Shown here piece after piece: positions 15,560 to 24,366 of a DNA stretch of 64,000 nucleotides. Position 1 is the first letter of the stretch. Each line of letters begins with the position of its first letter. Position numbers and translations under genes: made by a program. The stretch is taken from positions 1-64,000 of the forward strand of contig JAVBSL010000015.1 of the NCBI GenBank assembly GCA_031556725.1, read 5' to 3'. The notes below the pieces were generated by a model, which saw only the letters and a program-made list of their open reading frames with translations, made no database searches and was not told the DNA's origin. This DNA comes from UBA935 sp031556725. Its GTDB lineage: Bacteria > Bacillota > Clostridia > Lachnospirales > Lachnospiraceae.

Positions 15560-17332
15560 ATGTATTATCCGGATGATTTAGTTGAAGAAGTACGAATGAA
15601 AAATGATATAGTGGACGTGGTTTCCGGTTATGTGAGGATACAGAAAAAGGGCAGCAGTTATTTTGGGCTGTGCCCTTTTCATAATGAGAAATCACCGTCC
15701 TTTTCCGTGTCTCCGATTAAGCAGATGTATTATTGTTTCGGCTGCGGTGCCGGTGGTAATGCCTTTACATTCGTGATGGAATACGAGAACTATTCTTTTC
15801 CCGAAGCGGTGAAATTTCTGGCAGAAAAAGCCGGTGTGGACCTGCCGGAGATTGAGTATTCCGAAGAAGTCAAGAAAAAGGAAGGGAAAAAGACCACCCT
15901 TCTGGAAATTAATAAAGAAGCAGCCAAATACTTTTATTATCAGCTGCGGAGTGAAAGAGGAAGCATCGGATATAAGTATCTGACCGGCAGAGAATTGACC
16001 GAAGAGACCATCAAAAAATTCGGTTTGGGATTTGCCAATGTAACCAGCGATGATTTGGTGAAATATCTGCGCAGTAAGGGTTACGATGACGGACTGATTC
16101 AGGAGGCCGGACTGGCATCCTTTGATGAAAGATATGGAATGCATGATAAGTTCTGGAACCGCGTGATGTTTCCCATTCAGGATATTAACCACCGGGTCAT
16201 CGGTTTTGGCGGCCGGGTGATGGGCGATGGGAAACCCAAATACCTGAATTCACCGGAAACCATGATTTTTGATAAGAGCAGGAATCTGTATGGGCTTAAT
16301 TTTGCCAGAACCTCGCGAAAAAGCAATGTGATTTTGTGCGAGGGGTATATGGATGTTATTGCGCTCCAACAAGCCGGATTTACCCAGGCAGTGGCATCTT
16401 TGGGAACAGCCTTTACAGCCGGACAGGCTAATCTGCTGCGCCGTTATACGGAAGAAGTTGTTTTAGCTTATGACAGCGATGAAGCAGGCCAAAATGCGGC
16501 CTTGCGAGCCATCGGAATACTGAAAGAAATCGGACTCTCCGGAAAGGTCTTAAACATGGAGCCCTACAAGGATCCCGATGAATTTATCAAAAATCTGGGA
16601 AATGAAGCTTTTGAAGAGCGGATTATCAATGCCGAAAACAGTTTCTTTTATGAACTGCAAATATTGGAAAAAGATTATAATACCAAGGATCCTGAGTCCA
16701 AAACCAAATTTCATCGCGAAATTGCCAGGAAATTATGTGCCTTCCAGGAGGAAGTGGAGCGGGAAAACTATATTGAAGCGGTGGCAGATAAATACCATAT
16801 CGGTTTTGACAATCTGCGCAAGCTGGTGATCACCTATGCCGCCCAGACGGGTCTGGCCAAGCCGGTGGAACGGCCCAAGTCAGGGATTGCGTCCAGAAAT
16901 ACACCGGAGGAAAATATCCGGAAGTCCCAAAAACTTCTCATTACCTGGATTACCGAAGAACCGGCCCTGTATGAGAAGATACGAAACCTCATTGCACCGG
17001 AGGATTTTACCGAAGAATTATACCGAAAGGTGGCAGACAAGCTGTTTTCCGGATTGGAAAAGGGTGAATTTAATCCGGCAGCCATTATCAGTCTTTTTTC
17101 GGATGAAGAGGAACAACGGGAAGTAGCTTCCCTTTTTAATACCAAGCTGACCGAACTGTCCACCAGGGCTGAACGGGAAAAAGCTTTTCACGACATTTTA
17201 TATGCAGTGAAAAAACATAGCTACGAATACTTTTCAGCACGGCTGGGAAGCGATGTAAATGCCATCAACCAGGTAATAGCCGGGAAAAAGGCATTGGAAG
17301 ACCTTAGTAAAACGCATATTTCCCTTAACTAA
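15560..17332 (+). CDS. dnaG: DNA primase
   Basis: This enzyme synthesises RNA primers for DNA replication. It has 590 residues from the ATG at 15560 (MYYPDDLVEEV), which has an AAGGA SD; the longer reading from 15497 adds an unrelated N-terminus. The order is a CHC2 zinc finger (GLCPFHNEKSPSFSVSP, YYCFGCGAGG, near 38-66), the catalytic core with RFG-type motifs, the TOPRIM domain (CEGYMDVIALQQAG near 257, AYDSDEAG near 305) and a C-terminal DnaB-binding helical domain. The gene is followed by rpoD 42 bp later, the conserved macromolecular-synthesis arrangement. Confidence 0.96.
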   Translation: MYYPDDLVEEVRMKNDIVDVVSGYVRIQKKGSSYFGLCPFHNEKSPSFSVSPIKQMYYCFGCGAGGNAFTFVMEYENYSFPEAVKFLAEKAGVDLPEIEYSEEVKKKEGKKTTLLEINKEAAKYFYYQLRSERGSIGYKYLTGRELTEETIKKFGLGFANVTSDDLVKYLRSKGYDDGLIQEAGLASFDERYGMHDKFWNRVMFPIQDINHRVIGFGGRVMGDGKPKYLNSPETMIFDKSRNLYGLNFARTSRKSNVILCEGYMDVIALQQAGFTQAVASLGTAFTAGQANLLRRYTEEVVLAYDSDEAGQNAALRAIGILKEIGLSGKVLNMEPYKDPDEFIKNLGNEAFEERIINAENSFFYELQILEKDYNTKDPESKTKFHREIARKLCAFQEEVERENYIEAVADKYHIGFDNLRKLVITYAAQTGLAKPVERPKSGIASRNTPEENIRKSQKLLITWITEEPALYEKIRNLIAPEDFTEELYRKVADKLFSGLEKGEFNPAAIISLFSDEEEQREVASLFNTKLTELSTRAEREKAFHDILYAVKKHSYEYFSARLGSDVNAINQVIAGKKALEDLSKTHISLN

Positions 17333-17374
17333 GGAGATACTAGATATGGCGCGGCAGACCTGCCGCCGGGAAGG

Positions 17375-18499
17375 ATGGAACCAAAAATGGATGAAGTTAC
17401 ACAGGCAAAATTTGACGAGAAATTAAAAAATCTTCTCGCCAATGCCAAAAAGAAAAAGAATGTCTTAGAATATCAGGAAATTAACGATAATTTTGCTGAT
17501 ATGACATTAGAAGAGGAACAGCTGGACAAAATAATGGAGACGCTGGAGCAGAATGGTGTAGATGTGCTCAGGATCACCGAAGAAGATGAAGTAGATGATG
17601 AGGAAATCATTCTTACCGAAGAGGATGAGGTGGATGTGGAGAACATCGATCTGACTGTTCCTGATGGTATCAGCATTGAAGATCCGGTTAGAATGTACTT
17701 AAAGGAAATCGGCAAAGTGCCTCTGCTTAGTGCCGAAGAAGAAATTGAACTGGCCAAAAGAATGGAAATGGGTGATGACGAAGCCAAGAAGCGGCTGGCG
17801 GAAGCCAATCTGCGTCTGGTAGTCAGCATTGCCAAAAGATATGTAGGACGCGGAATGTTATTTTTAGATTTGATTCAGGAAGGAAATCTGGGTCTTATTA
17901 AAGCAGTGGAAAAGTTCGATTACCGAAAAGGCTATAAATTTTCAACCTATGCAACATGGTGGATCAGACAGGCCATTACCAGAGCCATTGCCGACCAGGC
18001 CAGAACCATCCGAATCCCTGTGCATATGGTAGAAACCATCAATAAACTGATTCGTGTGAGCAGACAGTTATTGCAGGAATTAGGACGTGAACCTACCCCC
18101 GAGGAGATTGCCGCAGAGATGAATATGCCGGTAGAGCGTGTTCGGGAAATACTAAAAATTTCTCAGGAACCGGTTTCTTTGGAAACCCCCATCGGTGAAG
18201 AAGAAGACTCCCATCTGGGTGATTTTATTCAGGATGATAACGTACCGGTACCGGCTGATGCCGCCGCTTTTACCTTATTAAAGGAACAACTGGTGGAAGT
18301 GCTGGGAACTCTTACCGAAAGAGAACAAAAGGTATTAAGACTGCGTTTTGGCCTGGATGATGGACGGGCCAGAACCCTGGAAGAAGTCGGCAAGGAATTT
18401 AATGTAACCAGAGAGCGTATCCGTCAGATCGAAGCCAAGGCCCTGCGGAAGCTGAGACATCCCAGCCGCAGCCGCAAGCTGAAGGATTATTTGGACTAA
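17375..18499 (+). CDS. rpoD: RNA polymerase primary sigma factor (sigma-A/RpoD)
   Basis: The 374-aa protein has an acidic N-terminal region 1.1-like segment, region 1.2 (DPVRMYLKEIGKVPLLSAEE), region 2 with the -10-melting helix (YATWWIRQAITRAIADQART), region 3 and region 4 with the -35 helix-turn-helix (EVGKEFNVTRERIRQIEAKA). It directs housekeeping transcription. Two starts compete: the ATG at 17375 touches the SD (GGGAAGG), while the ATG at 17387 (MDEVTQ) has better spacing. A 6-bp hairpin (CGGCAG/CTGCCG) lies just upstream. The stop overlaps the trmK start by one base. Confidence 0.97.
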   Translation: MEPKMDEVTQAKFDEKLKNLLANAKKKKNVLEYQEINDNFADMTLEEEQLDKIMETLEQNGVDVLRITEEDEVDDEEIILTEEDEVDVENIDLTVPDGISIEDPVRMYLKEIGKVPLLSAEEEIELAKRMEMGDDEAKKRLAEANLRLVVSIAKRYVGRGMLFLDLIQEGNLGLIKAVEKFDYRKGYKFSTYATWWIRQAITRAIADQARTIRIPVHMVETINKLIRVSRQLLQELGREPTPEEIAAEMNMPVERVREILKISQEPVSLETPIGEEEDSHLGDFIQDDNVPVPADAAAFTLLKEQLVEVLGTLTEREQKVLRLRFGLDDGRARTLEEVGKEFNVTRERIRQIEAKALRKLRHPSRSRKLKDYLD

Positions 18500-19191
18500 T
18501 GAAAAAGGTAGTATTGTCGAAAAGGCTGCAGGCGGTAGCTGATATGGTGTCCCCCGGGAACCGGGTCTGTGATGTGGGTTGTGACCACGGTTTTGTATCC
18601 ATCTATCTGGTGGAGCAGCAAATTTCCGGGAACGTAATCGCCATGGATGTCAATTCCGGTCCGCTGGAACGGGCAAGAATACATATCAGCGACAGAAATT
18701 TGTCCGGCTACATAGAAACAAGATTGTCCAACGGGATCGAAAAGCTTAAGACCGATGAGGCCGACACAGTTATCCTGGCCGGCATGGGCGGACCCTTAAT
18801 GACCGGGATTCTCAGCGCGGACAAGCTTAAAACCGAAAGCCTGAAAGAACTGATTTTACAGCCTCAATCGGAAATACCGGCATTCCGCGGATTTTTACAG
18901 AAAGCGGGTTATCCGGTAGTCCGGGAGGACATCATATTAGAGGATAATAAATTCTATTTCATCATGAAAGCAATTCCGGAGGGCCGGATGCAAAGTGAGA
19001 AGGCGCCCAATTTCCTGTTGGAACAAAGGCATCCGGTATATAAACAATACCTGGAGAAAGAATTGGGAACTTATCATCAAATCCTTGAGGAGATGCTTTT
19101 TGACCAGGGTGATACCGTAAAGAAACAGGCACGGATCAGGGAAATACGAAATAAAGTGCAGGAAACAGAACAGATACTGAAGATGTGGTAG
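18499..19191 (+). CDS. trmK: tRNA (adenine-22 N1)-methyltransferase, TrmK family
   Basis: This 230-aa class I SAM-dependent methyltransferase shows motif I VCDVGCDHGFVSIYL (near 25-39), VIAMDVNSGPL, VILAGMGGPLM (near 90-100) and LQPQSE. The GMGG and QPQ elements are typical of the TrmK/YqfN family that methylates A22 of tRNA. Translation is coupled to rpoD (TAATG overlap), and the next gene is the Nif3-type protein, the same neighbours (yqfN-yqfO) as next to sigA in Bacillus. Confidence 0.9.
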   Translation: MKKVVLSKRLQAVADMVSPGNRVCDVGCDHGFVSIYLVEQQISGNVIAMDVNSGPLERARIHISDRNLSGYIETRLSNGIEKLKTDEADTVILAGMGGPLMTGILSADKLKTESLKELILQPQSEIPAFRGFLQKAGYPVVREDIILEDNKFYFIMKAIPEGRMQSEKAPNFLLEQRHPVYKQYLEKELGTYHQILEEMLFDQGDTVKKQARIREIRNKVQETEQILKMW

Positions 19192-19223
19192 CGCCCAGCT
19201 ATAGGCCGTACAGGAGGTAAAGT

Positions 19224-20006
19224 ATGCGATGTAGTGAAGTGACAGAAAAACTGGAACAGTTTTCGCCCCTTTCTTTTGCGGAAGAATGGGACAATGCCGG
19301 ACTTTTGTGCGGGCGGCTGGACAAAGAAATAAAGAAAGTGTATATTGCCGTAGACGCAACCGATGGGGTGATTGCCGAAGCAGTACGCCTGCAGGCGGAC
19401 TTGCTTTTGACCCATCATCCATTGATCTTCAAACCCCTTAAGCGGATTACTACCGAAGATTTTATCGGCCGGCGGATATATACATTAATTCGTAATGGTA
19501 TTTGCTATTACGCCATGCATACTAATTTTGATGTGATGGGCATGGCGGATGCGGCAGCCGATGAGATAGGGCTTCGAAACCGCCAGGTATTGGACATCAC
19601 CTATGAGGATGAAATCGCCAAAGAGGGAGTCGGCCGGATAGGCAAATTACCCCGGATCATGACCCTGGAGGAATGTGCGGAATACGTGAAAAAAGCCTTT
19701 GATCTGGAAATGGTTCAGGTCTTCGGGGAAAAGGAACAGACCATCGAAAAGGCGGCTATTTCGCCGGGATCAGGTTCCAGCGTGTTTGCGGCCGCCATTA
19801 AATCAGGTGCGGATGTATTAATAACAGGCGATATTGATCACCATATGGGTTTGGACGGCATGGCCCAGGGCTTATCCCTGATCGATGCCGGACATTTTGG
19901 TTTAGAAAAGATTTTTGTATCTATTCTTAGTGAATTTTTCCGAAGAGAAATGCCGGAAATCCAAATATATGAGGCAAAAGAAGAAAGTCCTTTTCATATT
20001 GTATAA
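19224..20006 (+). CDS. Nif3-like dinuclear metal centre protein (YqfO/NIF3 family)
   Basis: The 260-aa protein has the metal-ligand motifs LLTHHPLIF (near 69-77), HTNFD near 96 and the C-terminal GDIDHHMG plus DAGHFGLE pair. It is the short form without the PII-like insert found in longer Bacillus relatives. The biochemical role of the family is unsettled (it has been annotated as GTP cyclohydrolase type 2-like). It has a strong AGGAGG SD and lies 32 bp after trmK in the rpoD operon. Confidence 0.9.
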   Translation: MRCSEVTEKLEQFSPLSFAEEWDNAGLLCGRLDKEIKKVYIAVDATDGVIAEAVRLQADLLLTHHPLIFKPLKRITTEDFIGRRIYTLIRNGICYYAMHTNFDVMGMADAAADEIGLRNRQVLDITYEDEIAKEGVGRIGKLPRIMTLEECAEYVKKAFDLEMVQVFGEKEQTIEKAAISPGSGSSVFAAAIKSGADVLITGDIDHHMGLDGMAQGLSLIDAGHFGLEKIFVSILSEFFRREMPEIQIYEAKEESPFHIV

Positions 20007-20035
20007 AAATTAAGTCAGAGAGCGGAGGAAGTTAC

Positions 20036-21691
20036 ATGATAAAAGTAACCATCAATGGTGAAGAAAGGCAATATGAAGCCGGTATCCCTTTTGAGCAGAT
20101 TGCCAAGGAATATCAGACAGAGTATGATGATTTGATCGCATTGGTTATAGAAAACGGCAAAATCAGAGAGCTTCATAAAACATTAAAGAAAGACTGTGAG
20201 CTTACGTTTATCACCCTGAAGGACGGGATCGGGCATAAATCCTATGTGCGTTCCGCCATTATGCTGCTGATGACAGCCATACATCATGTGCTTGGAATGG
20301 AAGCATCTGAAAAGATCAAAGTTGAATTTGCCATTGGCCATGGTTATTACTGCAGTGTTGCCGAAGAAATTCATCTGACCGGTGCGGATATCAAAAAAAT
20401 TGTTAACAAGATGAACGAATTGGCAGCACAGAATCTGCCGATCTTTAAGCAATCTTATCCACTTGATGATGCGATGGTATTATTCAGAAATCAGGGAATG
20501 AGCGAAAAGGAAAAACTCTTCCGGTTTCGCCGCAGTTCTTCTGTTAACATTTATTGTCTGGATGGATTTTATGACTATTACTATGGTTATATGCTGCCCA
20601 GTACGGGTTATATTAAATATTATGATGTACTGCCCTATGAAAATGGTCTGATGCTGCTTCTGCCGGAGCGCAGCGATCCTAACAAAATCGCTTTTTTTGA
20701 ACCCCGGCAAAAATTGTTCGATACTTTGCAGCAGGCCGAGGAATGGGGCCAAAAAATGGGTATCTGTACTGTCGGTGACTTGAATAATGTCATATGCAGA
20801 GGTGAGATCAATGATATGATCCTGGTGCAGGAAGCGTTGCAGGAGCGAAGAATCGGAGAAATTGCGCAGGATATCGTCAATCGAAACGGAGTAAAGTTTG
20901 TAATGATCGCCGGACCGTCTTCCTCTGGGAAGACCACCTTTTCCCATCGTCTGTCGATTCAGCTTAGAACTTATGGTATGACCCCTCATCCCATCGGGCT
21001 GGACGATTATTTTGTAAATCGGGAGAACACCCCCAGGGATGAAAACGGCGATTACAATTTTGAATGTCTGGAAGCCATTGATGTGGCCCAGTTTAATCAG
21101 GATATGAGTGATTTACTGGCCGGAAAAGAAGTGGAACTGCCCAGCTTTAATTTTAAAACCGGACAGCGGGAATATAAAGGAAATATGAAAAAACTGGGAC
21201 CTGATGACATTCTGGTAATCGAAGGAATACATGGATTAAATCCCAAGACTTCCCTTTCTTTGCCGGATAAAAGCAAGTACAAGATTTATATCAGTGCCCT
21301 GACCGGACTGAATGTAGACGGCCACAACCGGATTCCCACCACCGACAGCAGGCTGTTGCGGCGGATGGTGCGTGATGCCAGAACCAGAGGAGCCAGTGCC
21401 AGCCGGACCATTCATATGTGGCCATCGGTAAGGCGTGGGGAAGAAGCCAATATTTTCCCTTATCAGGAAGGGGCCGATGCCATGTTCAATTCGGTTTTGA
21501 TTTATGAACTGGCCGTGTTAAAGCAGTATGCAGAACCGCTTTTATTCCAGATCGGTAAAGGCGAACCGGAATTTTATGAAGCAAAACGGCTTTTGAAATT
21601 CCTGGAATATTTTGTGGGGGTCAGCAGTGAAGGGGTTCCGAACAATTCCATTTGCCGGGAATTTATCGGCGGAAGCATATTTCACGCATAA
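20036..21691 (+). CDS. Nucleoside kinase (uridine-kinase-like) with TGS/ThrRS-like N-terminus
   Basis: The 551-aa two-part protein has residues 1-60 resembling a TGS domain. Residues ~70-220 resemble the editing-like second domain of threonyl-tRNA synthetase (GHGYYCSVAEE). From ~280 there is a P-loop kinase of the uridine kinase family (MIAGPSSSGKTTFSHRL, HPIGLDDYFVNRE, VIEGIHGLNP). This fused type is widespread in Clostridia and is called nucleoside kinase; its natural substrate is not settled. It sits last in the rpoD block, 30 bp after nif3 and immediately before rnpB. Confidence 0.88.
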   Translation: MIKVTINGEERQYEAGIPFEQIAKEYQTEYDDLIALVIENGKIRELHKTLKKDCELTFITLKDGIGHKSYVRSAIMLLMTAIHHVLGMEASEKIKVEFAIGHGYYCSVAEEIHLTGADIKKIVNKMNELAAQNLPIFKQSYPLDDAMVLFRNQGMSEKEKLFRFRRSSSVNIYCLDGFYDYYYGYMLPSTGYIKYYDVLPYENGLMLLLPERSDPNKIAFFEPRQKLFDTLQQAEEWGQKMGICTVGDLNNVICRGEINDMILVQEALQERRIGEIAQDIVNRNGVKFVMIAGPSSSGKTTFSHRLSIQLRTYGMTPHPIGLDDYFVNRENTPRDENGDYNFECLEAIDVAQFNQDMSDLLAGKEVELPSFNFKTGQREYKGNMKKLGPDDILVIEGIHGLNPKTSLSLPDKSKYKIYISALTGLNVDGHNRIPTTDSRLLRRMVRDARTRGASASRTIHMWPSVRRGEEANIFPYQEGADAMFNSVLIYELAVLKQYAEPLLFQIGKGEPEFYEAKRLLKFLEYFVGVSSEGVPNNSICREFIGGSIFHA

Positions 21692-21723
21692 AAGTGTTAT
21701 ATATAATAGTAACAACGTTAAAT

Positions 21724-22080
21724 AGTATCAAGTAGAATAAATGATCGCGGCTGTTCTTTAGAACAGGTGAGGAAAGTCCGGGCTTCATAGGGCAGGATGC
21801 CGGATAACGTCCGGTGGAGGCGACTCCAAGGATAGTGCAACAGAAATGTACCGCCAGGGCAGCAAGCTGTCCTGGTAAGGGTGGAAGGGCAGTGTAAGAG
21901 ACTACCGCCCGGCCGGTAACGGCCGGGGCACATGTAAACCCCATCCGAAGCAAGACCAAACAGAAAGCTACAGGCCGGCCCGGTCTGCTTTCAGGTAGGT
22001 CGCTGGAGGCTGTCGGTAACGACAGTCCTAGATAGATGATCATTCACGACATAACCCGGCTTATCGTTCTGCTTGATACT
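21724..22080 (+). ncRNA. rnpB: RNase P RNA (type A-like)
   Basis: This is the catalytic RNA that trims the 5' ends of tRNA precursors. The ends are set by the P1 helix: AGTATCAAGTAGAA (21724-21737) pairs with TTCTGCTTGATACT (22067-22080), 14 bp with one G-U. Inside are the conserved GAGGAAAGTCCGGGC segment (from 21768), the ACAGAAA region near 21840, the GTAAGAGACTACCG segment near 21895 and the 3' core ending in CATAACCCGGCTTA. TTTT follows the P1 3' strand. A TATAAT at 21702-21707 may be the -10 element; the -35 is weak. Confidence 0.95.
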
Positions 22081-22094
22081 TTTAAATAATTAAT

Positions 22095-22898
22095 ATGATG
22101 AAAAGAATAAAAAAGAGAAAATTAAATCTAAAATTAATATTAGCAATTTCAGTCTTCTGCCTGCAACTCCAAAATGTTTATGGGGTTCAGGCGCAAACTT
22201 TAGGCGCCTTGATACAGACCACGACCTTTCAAACCGATTTTGAAGGACTGGTCTATTTAAATTTAATGGAAAATAAAGTGCTGGGGGAAGCGGACAGTAA
22301 CCTGGCCGGTAAAAACATAAAGGATACCTTTGTGGTGATCAGTATGAACGGTTTTCGTGGAAGCGGTAATGTTTTTGATATTAAGAAAGATGAAATTATT
22401 ATTATCAGCAATCGTCATGTTCTGCAGTATTGGGATGAAGACAGCTATGTAACATTCATGGATGGACGGGTTGCAGAAGGGGTAGTCCTGTATTTGTCGG
22501 AAGAAAGCGATGTTGGATTCCTGCGTATTTCCACAGCCCAGTTTGGCTATGAGGAACTGGTGGAAATGCGAAGTGTAAGAAAAAATCCGGATTATTATGA
22601 AATATTAAATGAAGGGGATAGCTTTTTGATATTAAACATAACGAGTGATATTTATAAACCGGAGATGCATCAGGGCACGATTGTTGATAAGGATTGTTAT
22701 ATACCGGATTTTGATACCCGGATGATTTATACGAAATCCTATGGAAAACCGGGCATGTCGGGAAGCGGTATGTTTGATGCCAAAGGAGCCTATATTGGGA
22801 TGGTTACCGCCGGAACAAGCGAGAATGAACTGGTGGGGATCCGGCTGCCGGATATTTTGGCGGAATACGAAAAGGCACAAAAAAACCGCCCTACATGA
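22095..22898 (+). CDS. Secreted trypsin-like serine protease (divergent)
   Basis: The 267-aa protein has a basic-then-hydrophobic N-terminus (KLILAISVFCLQLQ, cleavage near VQAQ) that should export it. A chymotrypsin-fold triad is visible: His in ISNRHVLQYW near 107, Asp in EESDVGFLRI near 138 and Ser in GKPGMSGSGMFD near 222. No PDZ domain follows, so it is not a full DegP. The first codons (ATG ATG) lie only 15 nt after rnpB and no SD is visible, so its expression is odd. Substrate unknown. Confidence 0.75.
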   Translation: MMKRIKKRKLNLKLILAISVFCLQLQNVYGVQAQTLGALIQTTTFQTDFEGLVYLNLMENKVLGEADSNLAGKNIKDTFVVISMNGFRGSGNVFDIKKDEIIIISNRHVLQYWDEDSYVTFMDGRVAEGVVLYLSEESDVGFLRISTAQFGYEELVEMRSVRKNPDYYEILNEGDSFLILNITSDIYKPEMHQGTIVDKDCYIPDFDTRMIYTKSYGKPGMSGSGMFDAKGAYIGMVTAGTSENELVGIRLPDILAEYEKAQKNRPT

Positions 22899-22902
22899 CG
22901 GT
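22878..22902 (-). terminator. Terminator after rpsT
   Basis: On the minus strand ACCGTC and GGCGGT form a 6-bp stem (one G-U) with a six-base loop, followed by seven T. The hairpin overlaps the 3' end of the protease gene on the other strand, so the two genes are tightly convergent. Confidence 0.7.
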
Positions 22903-22941
22903 GTAAGCCGGTTGGTTTTGTATGTTATAATAACTGATTGA

Positions 22942-23205
22942 TTAAGCCATCTTGTTAACAGCCAGTGCCATACGAGATACTTTTCTGGAAGAAGTATTCT
23001 TGTGATAAACACCTTTGGTAGTAGCTTTGTCAATAGCTGTGGTAGCAGCGGTTAAAGCTTCCTGTGCTGCGGCCTTATCATTAGCATCAATAGCAGCGTA
23101 TACTTTCTTAATAGAAGTTTTCACACCGGATTTGATAGCTTTGTTTCTGTCAGCTTTGGTCTGATTTACTAAAATTCTCTTTTTTGCAGATTTAATATTT
23201 GCCAA
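22942..23205 (-). CDS. rpsT: 30S ribosomal protein S20
   Basis: This protein binds 16S rRNA early in 30S assembly. It has 87 residues from a TTG start at 23205 (MANIKSAKKRILVNQTKADR), with AGGAGG 9 nt upstream; the longer reading from 23268 has no homology at its N-terminus. A UUG start is also used for rpsT in E. coli, where it takes part in autoregulation. It is a monocistronic gene with its own promoter and terminator, divergent from gpr. Confidence 0.96.
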   Translation of the reverse strand: MANIKSAKKRILVNQTKADRNKAIKSGVKTSIKKVYAAIDANDKAAAQEALTAATTAIDKATTKGVYHKNTSSRKVSRMALAVNKMA

Positions 23206-23297
23206 GTCCTTACACCTCCTATTGAAATAGTCCCTGATTCGGGCAATATTTCCATTAAATCCGGACACGGACGTTTTAATAGAAACACACGCATTTA

Positions 23298-23326
23298 ATT
23301 TTAGAGTAAGAGTTTGTTTCTGTCAA
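23298..23326 (-). promoter_or_regulatory. Strong sigma-A promoter of rpsT
   Basis: On the minus strand a perfect TTGACA (23326-23321) and TAAAAT (23303-23298) are separated by 17 bp. The predicted leader of about 85 nt contains a hairpin (GAAATA ... TATTTC enclosing CCC ... GGG) directly before the SD. Confidence 0.8.
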
Positions 23327-23417
23327 TACATATTTTATAATTTTTTGTAAAATATAGCTAGTAGAGAAGAAATTTCTATTGCATATGTTAAATAATAAAA
23401 GAATGTGGAGCAGACAG

Positions 23418-24326
23418 ATGAACAGTTTCAGGGTAAGAACCGATTTGGCGCTGGAAGCCAGAGAGAACATGGAGGATGATGCCGAGGGCTTAAGAGGTGT
23501 CAGCGTAGAGGAAACTTATAATGAGGAAAGTGAAGTCAGAGTAACCAAGGTAGTGATCGAAAGCAAGAACGGATCAAAGGCCATGGGGAAACCCATCGGA
23601 ACTTATATTACTCTGGAAGCTCCGGCCATGATCGAGCCGGATGATGAATATCATAAAGAAATATCCGCAGTTTTAGCGGAACAGCTAAATGAGATAATTC
23701 CGGATTTGGATCAGGAACAGTCGATACTGGTGGTGGGACTTGGAAATCGTGATGTAACCGCCGATGCGCTGGGTCCTAATGTGGTGGATAATCTGATTAT
23801 TACCAGGCATATGGTAAAGGAATTCGGCAAGGCAGCTTATAATAAAGATAAAGTGCATATGATTAGCGGTATTATTCCCGGGGTCATGGCCAAGACCGGG
23901 ATGGAAACAGCGGAAGTAATCCACGGCATCGTGAAGCAGACCAAACCGGATGTGGTGGTGGTGGTTGATGCCTTGGCAGCCCGCTCCACCAAACGGCTGA
24001 ATCGCACCATTCAGATTACCAATACCGGTATTCATCCCGGATCGGGAGTGGGCAATCACCGTAATGCCTTAACCGAGGAAAGCCTGGGGGTACCGGTGGT
24101 TGCCATCGGTGTACCGACCGTTGTGGATGCAGCCACTATTGTCAGTGATGCCATCGATAAGGCGGTAAAAGAAAGCGGCAAGGAACATCTTTCCATGAAG
24201 GAAGATCTGATGAACGGTCTGGGGGAACTCAGAAACATGTATGTAACCGGAAAAGATGTGGACTTCGAAATCAAACAAATCAGTCACATCCTATGTGATG
24301 CAATCAACGGAGCACTGGATATGTAG
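23418..24326 (+). CDS. gpr: Germination protease GPR
   Basis: This aspartic-type (A25) endoprotease degrades small acid-soluble spore proteins during germination. It has 302 residues from the ATG at 23418 (MNSFRVRTDLALEARE), with GGAG 7 nt upstream. The N-terminal VRTDLALEAR motif, where the zymogen is processed in the family, is present, as are VVGLGNRDVTADALGP and HPGSGVGNHR. Forespore expression is expected, but no clear sigma-G promoter was found. It is followed by spoIIP in convergent orientation. Confidence 0.95.
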   Translation: MNSFRVRTDLALEARENMEDDAEGLRGVSVEETYNEESEVRVTKVVIESKNGSKAMGKPIGTYITLEAPAMIEPDDEYHKEISAVLAEQLNEIIPDLDQEQSILVVGLGNRDVTADALGPNVVDNLIITRHMVKEFGKAAYNKDKVHMISGIIPGVMAKTGMETAEVIHGIVKQTKPDVVVVVDALAARSTKRLNRTIQITNTGIHPGSGVGNHRNALTEESLGVPVVAIGVPTVVDAATIVSDAIDKAVKESGKEHLSMKEDLMNGLGELRNMYVTGKDVDFEIKQISHILCDAINGALDM

Positions 24327-24337
24327 TGCTCCGTTTT
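24307..24337 (+). terminator. Terminator of gpr, overlapping its stop codon
   Basis: ACGGAGCACT (24307-24316) and AGTGCTCCGT (24325-24334) form a perfect 10-bp stem with an eight-base loop and a TTTT tail. The last codons of gpr and its TAG lie inside the hairpin. Confidence 0.85.
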
Positions 24338-24366
24338 ATGTAATAGGGAAATATGCAGGCGGGATT

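Noticed and set aside
17346..17375. ATG at 17346 as rpoD start
   Set aside because: It is not in frame with rpoD and lies in a small hairpin upstream of the SD.
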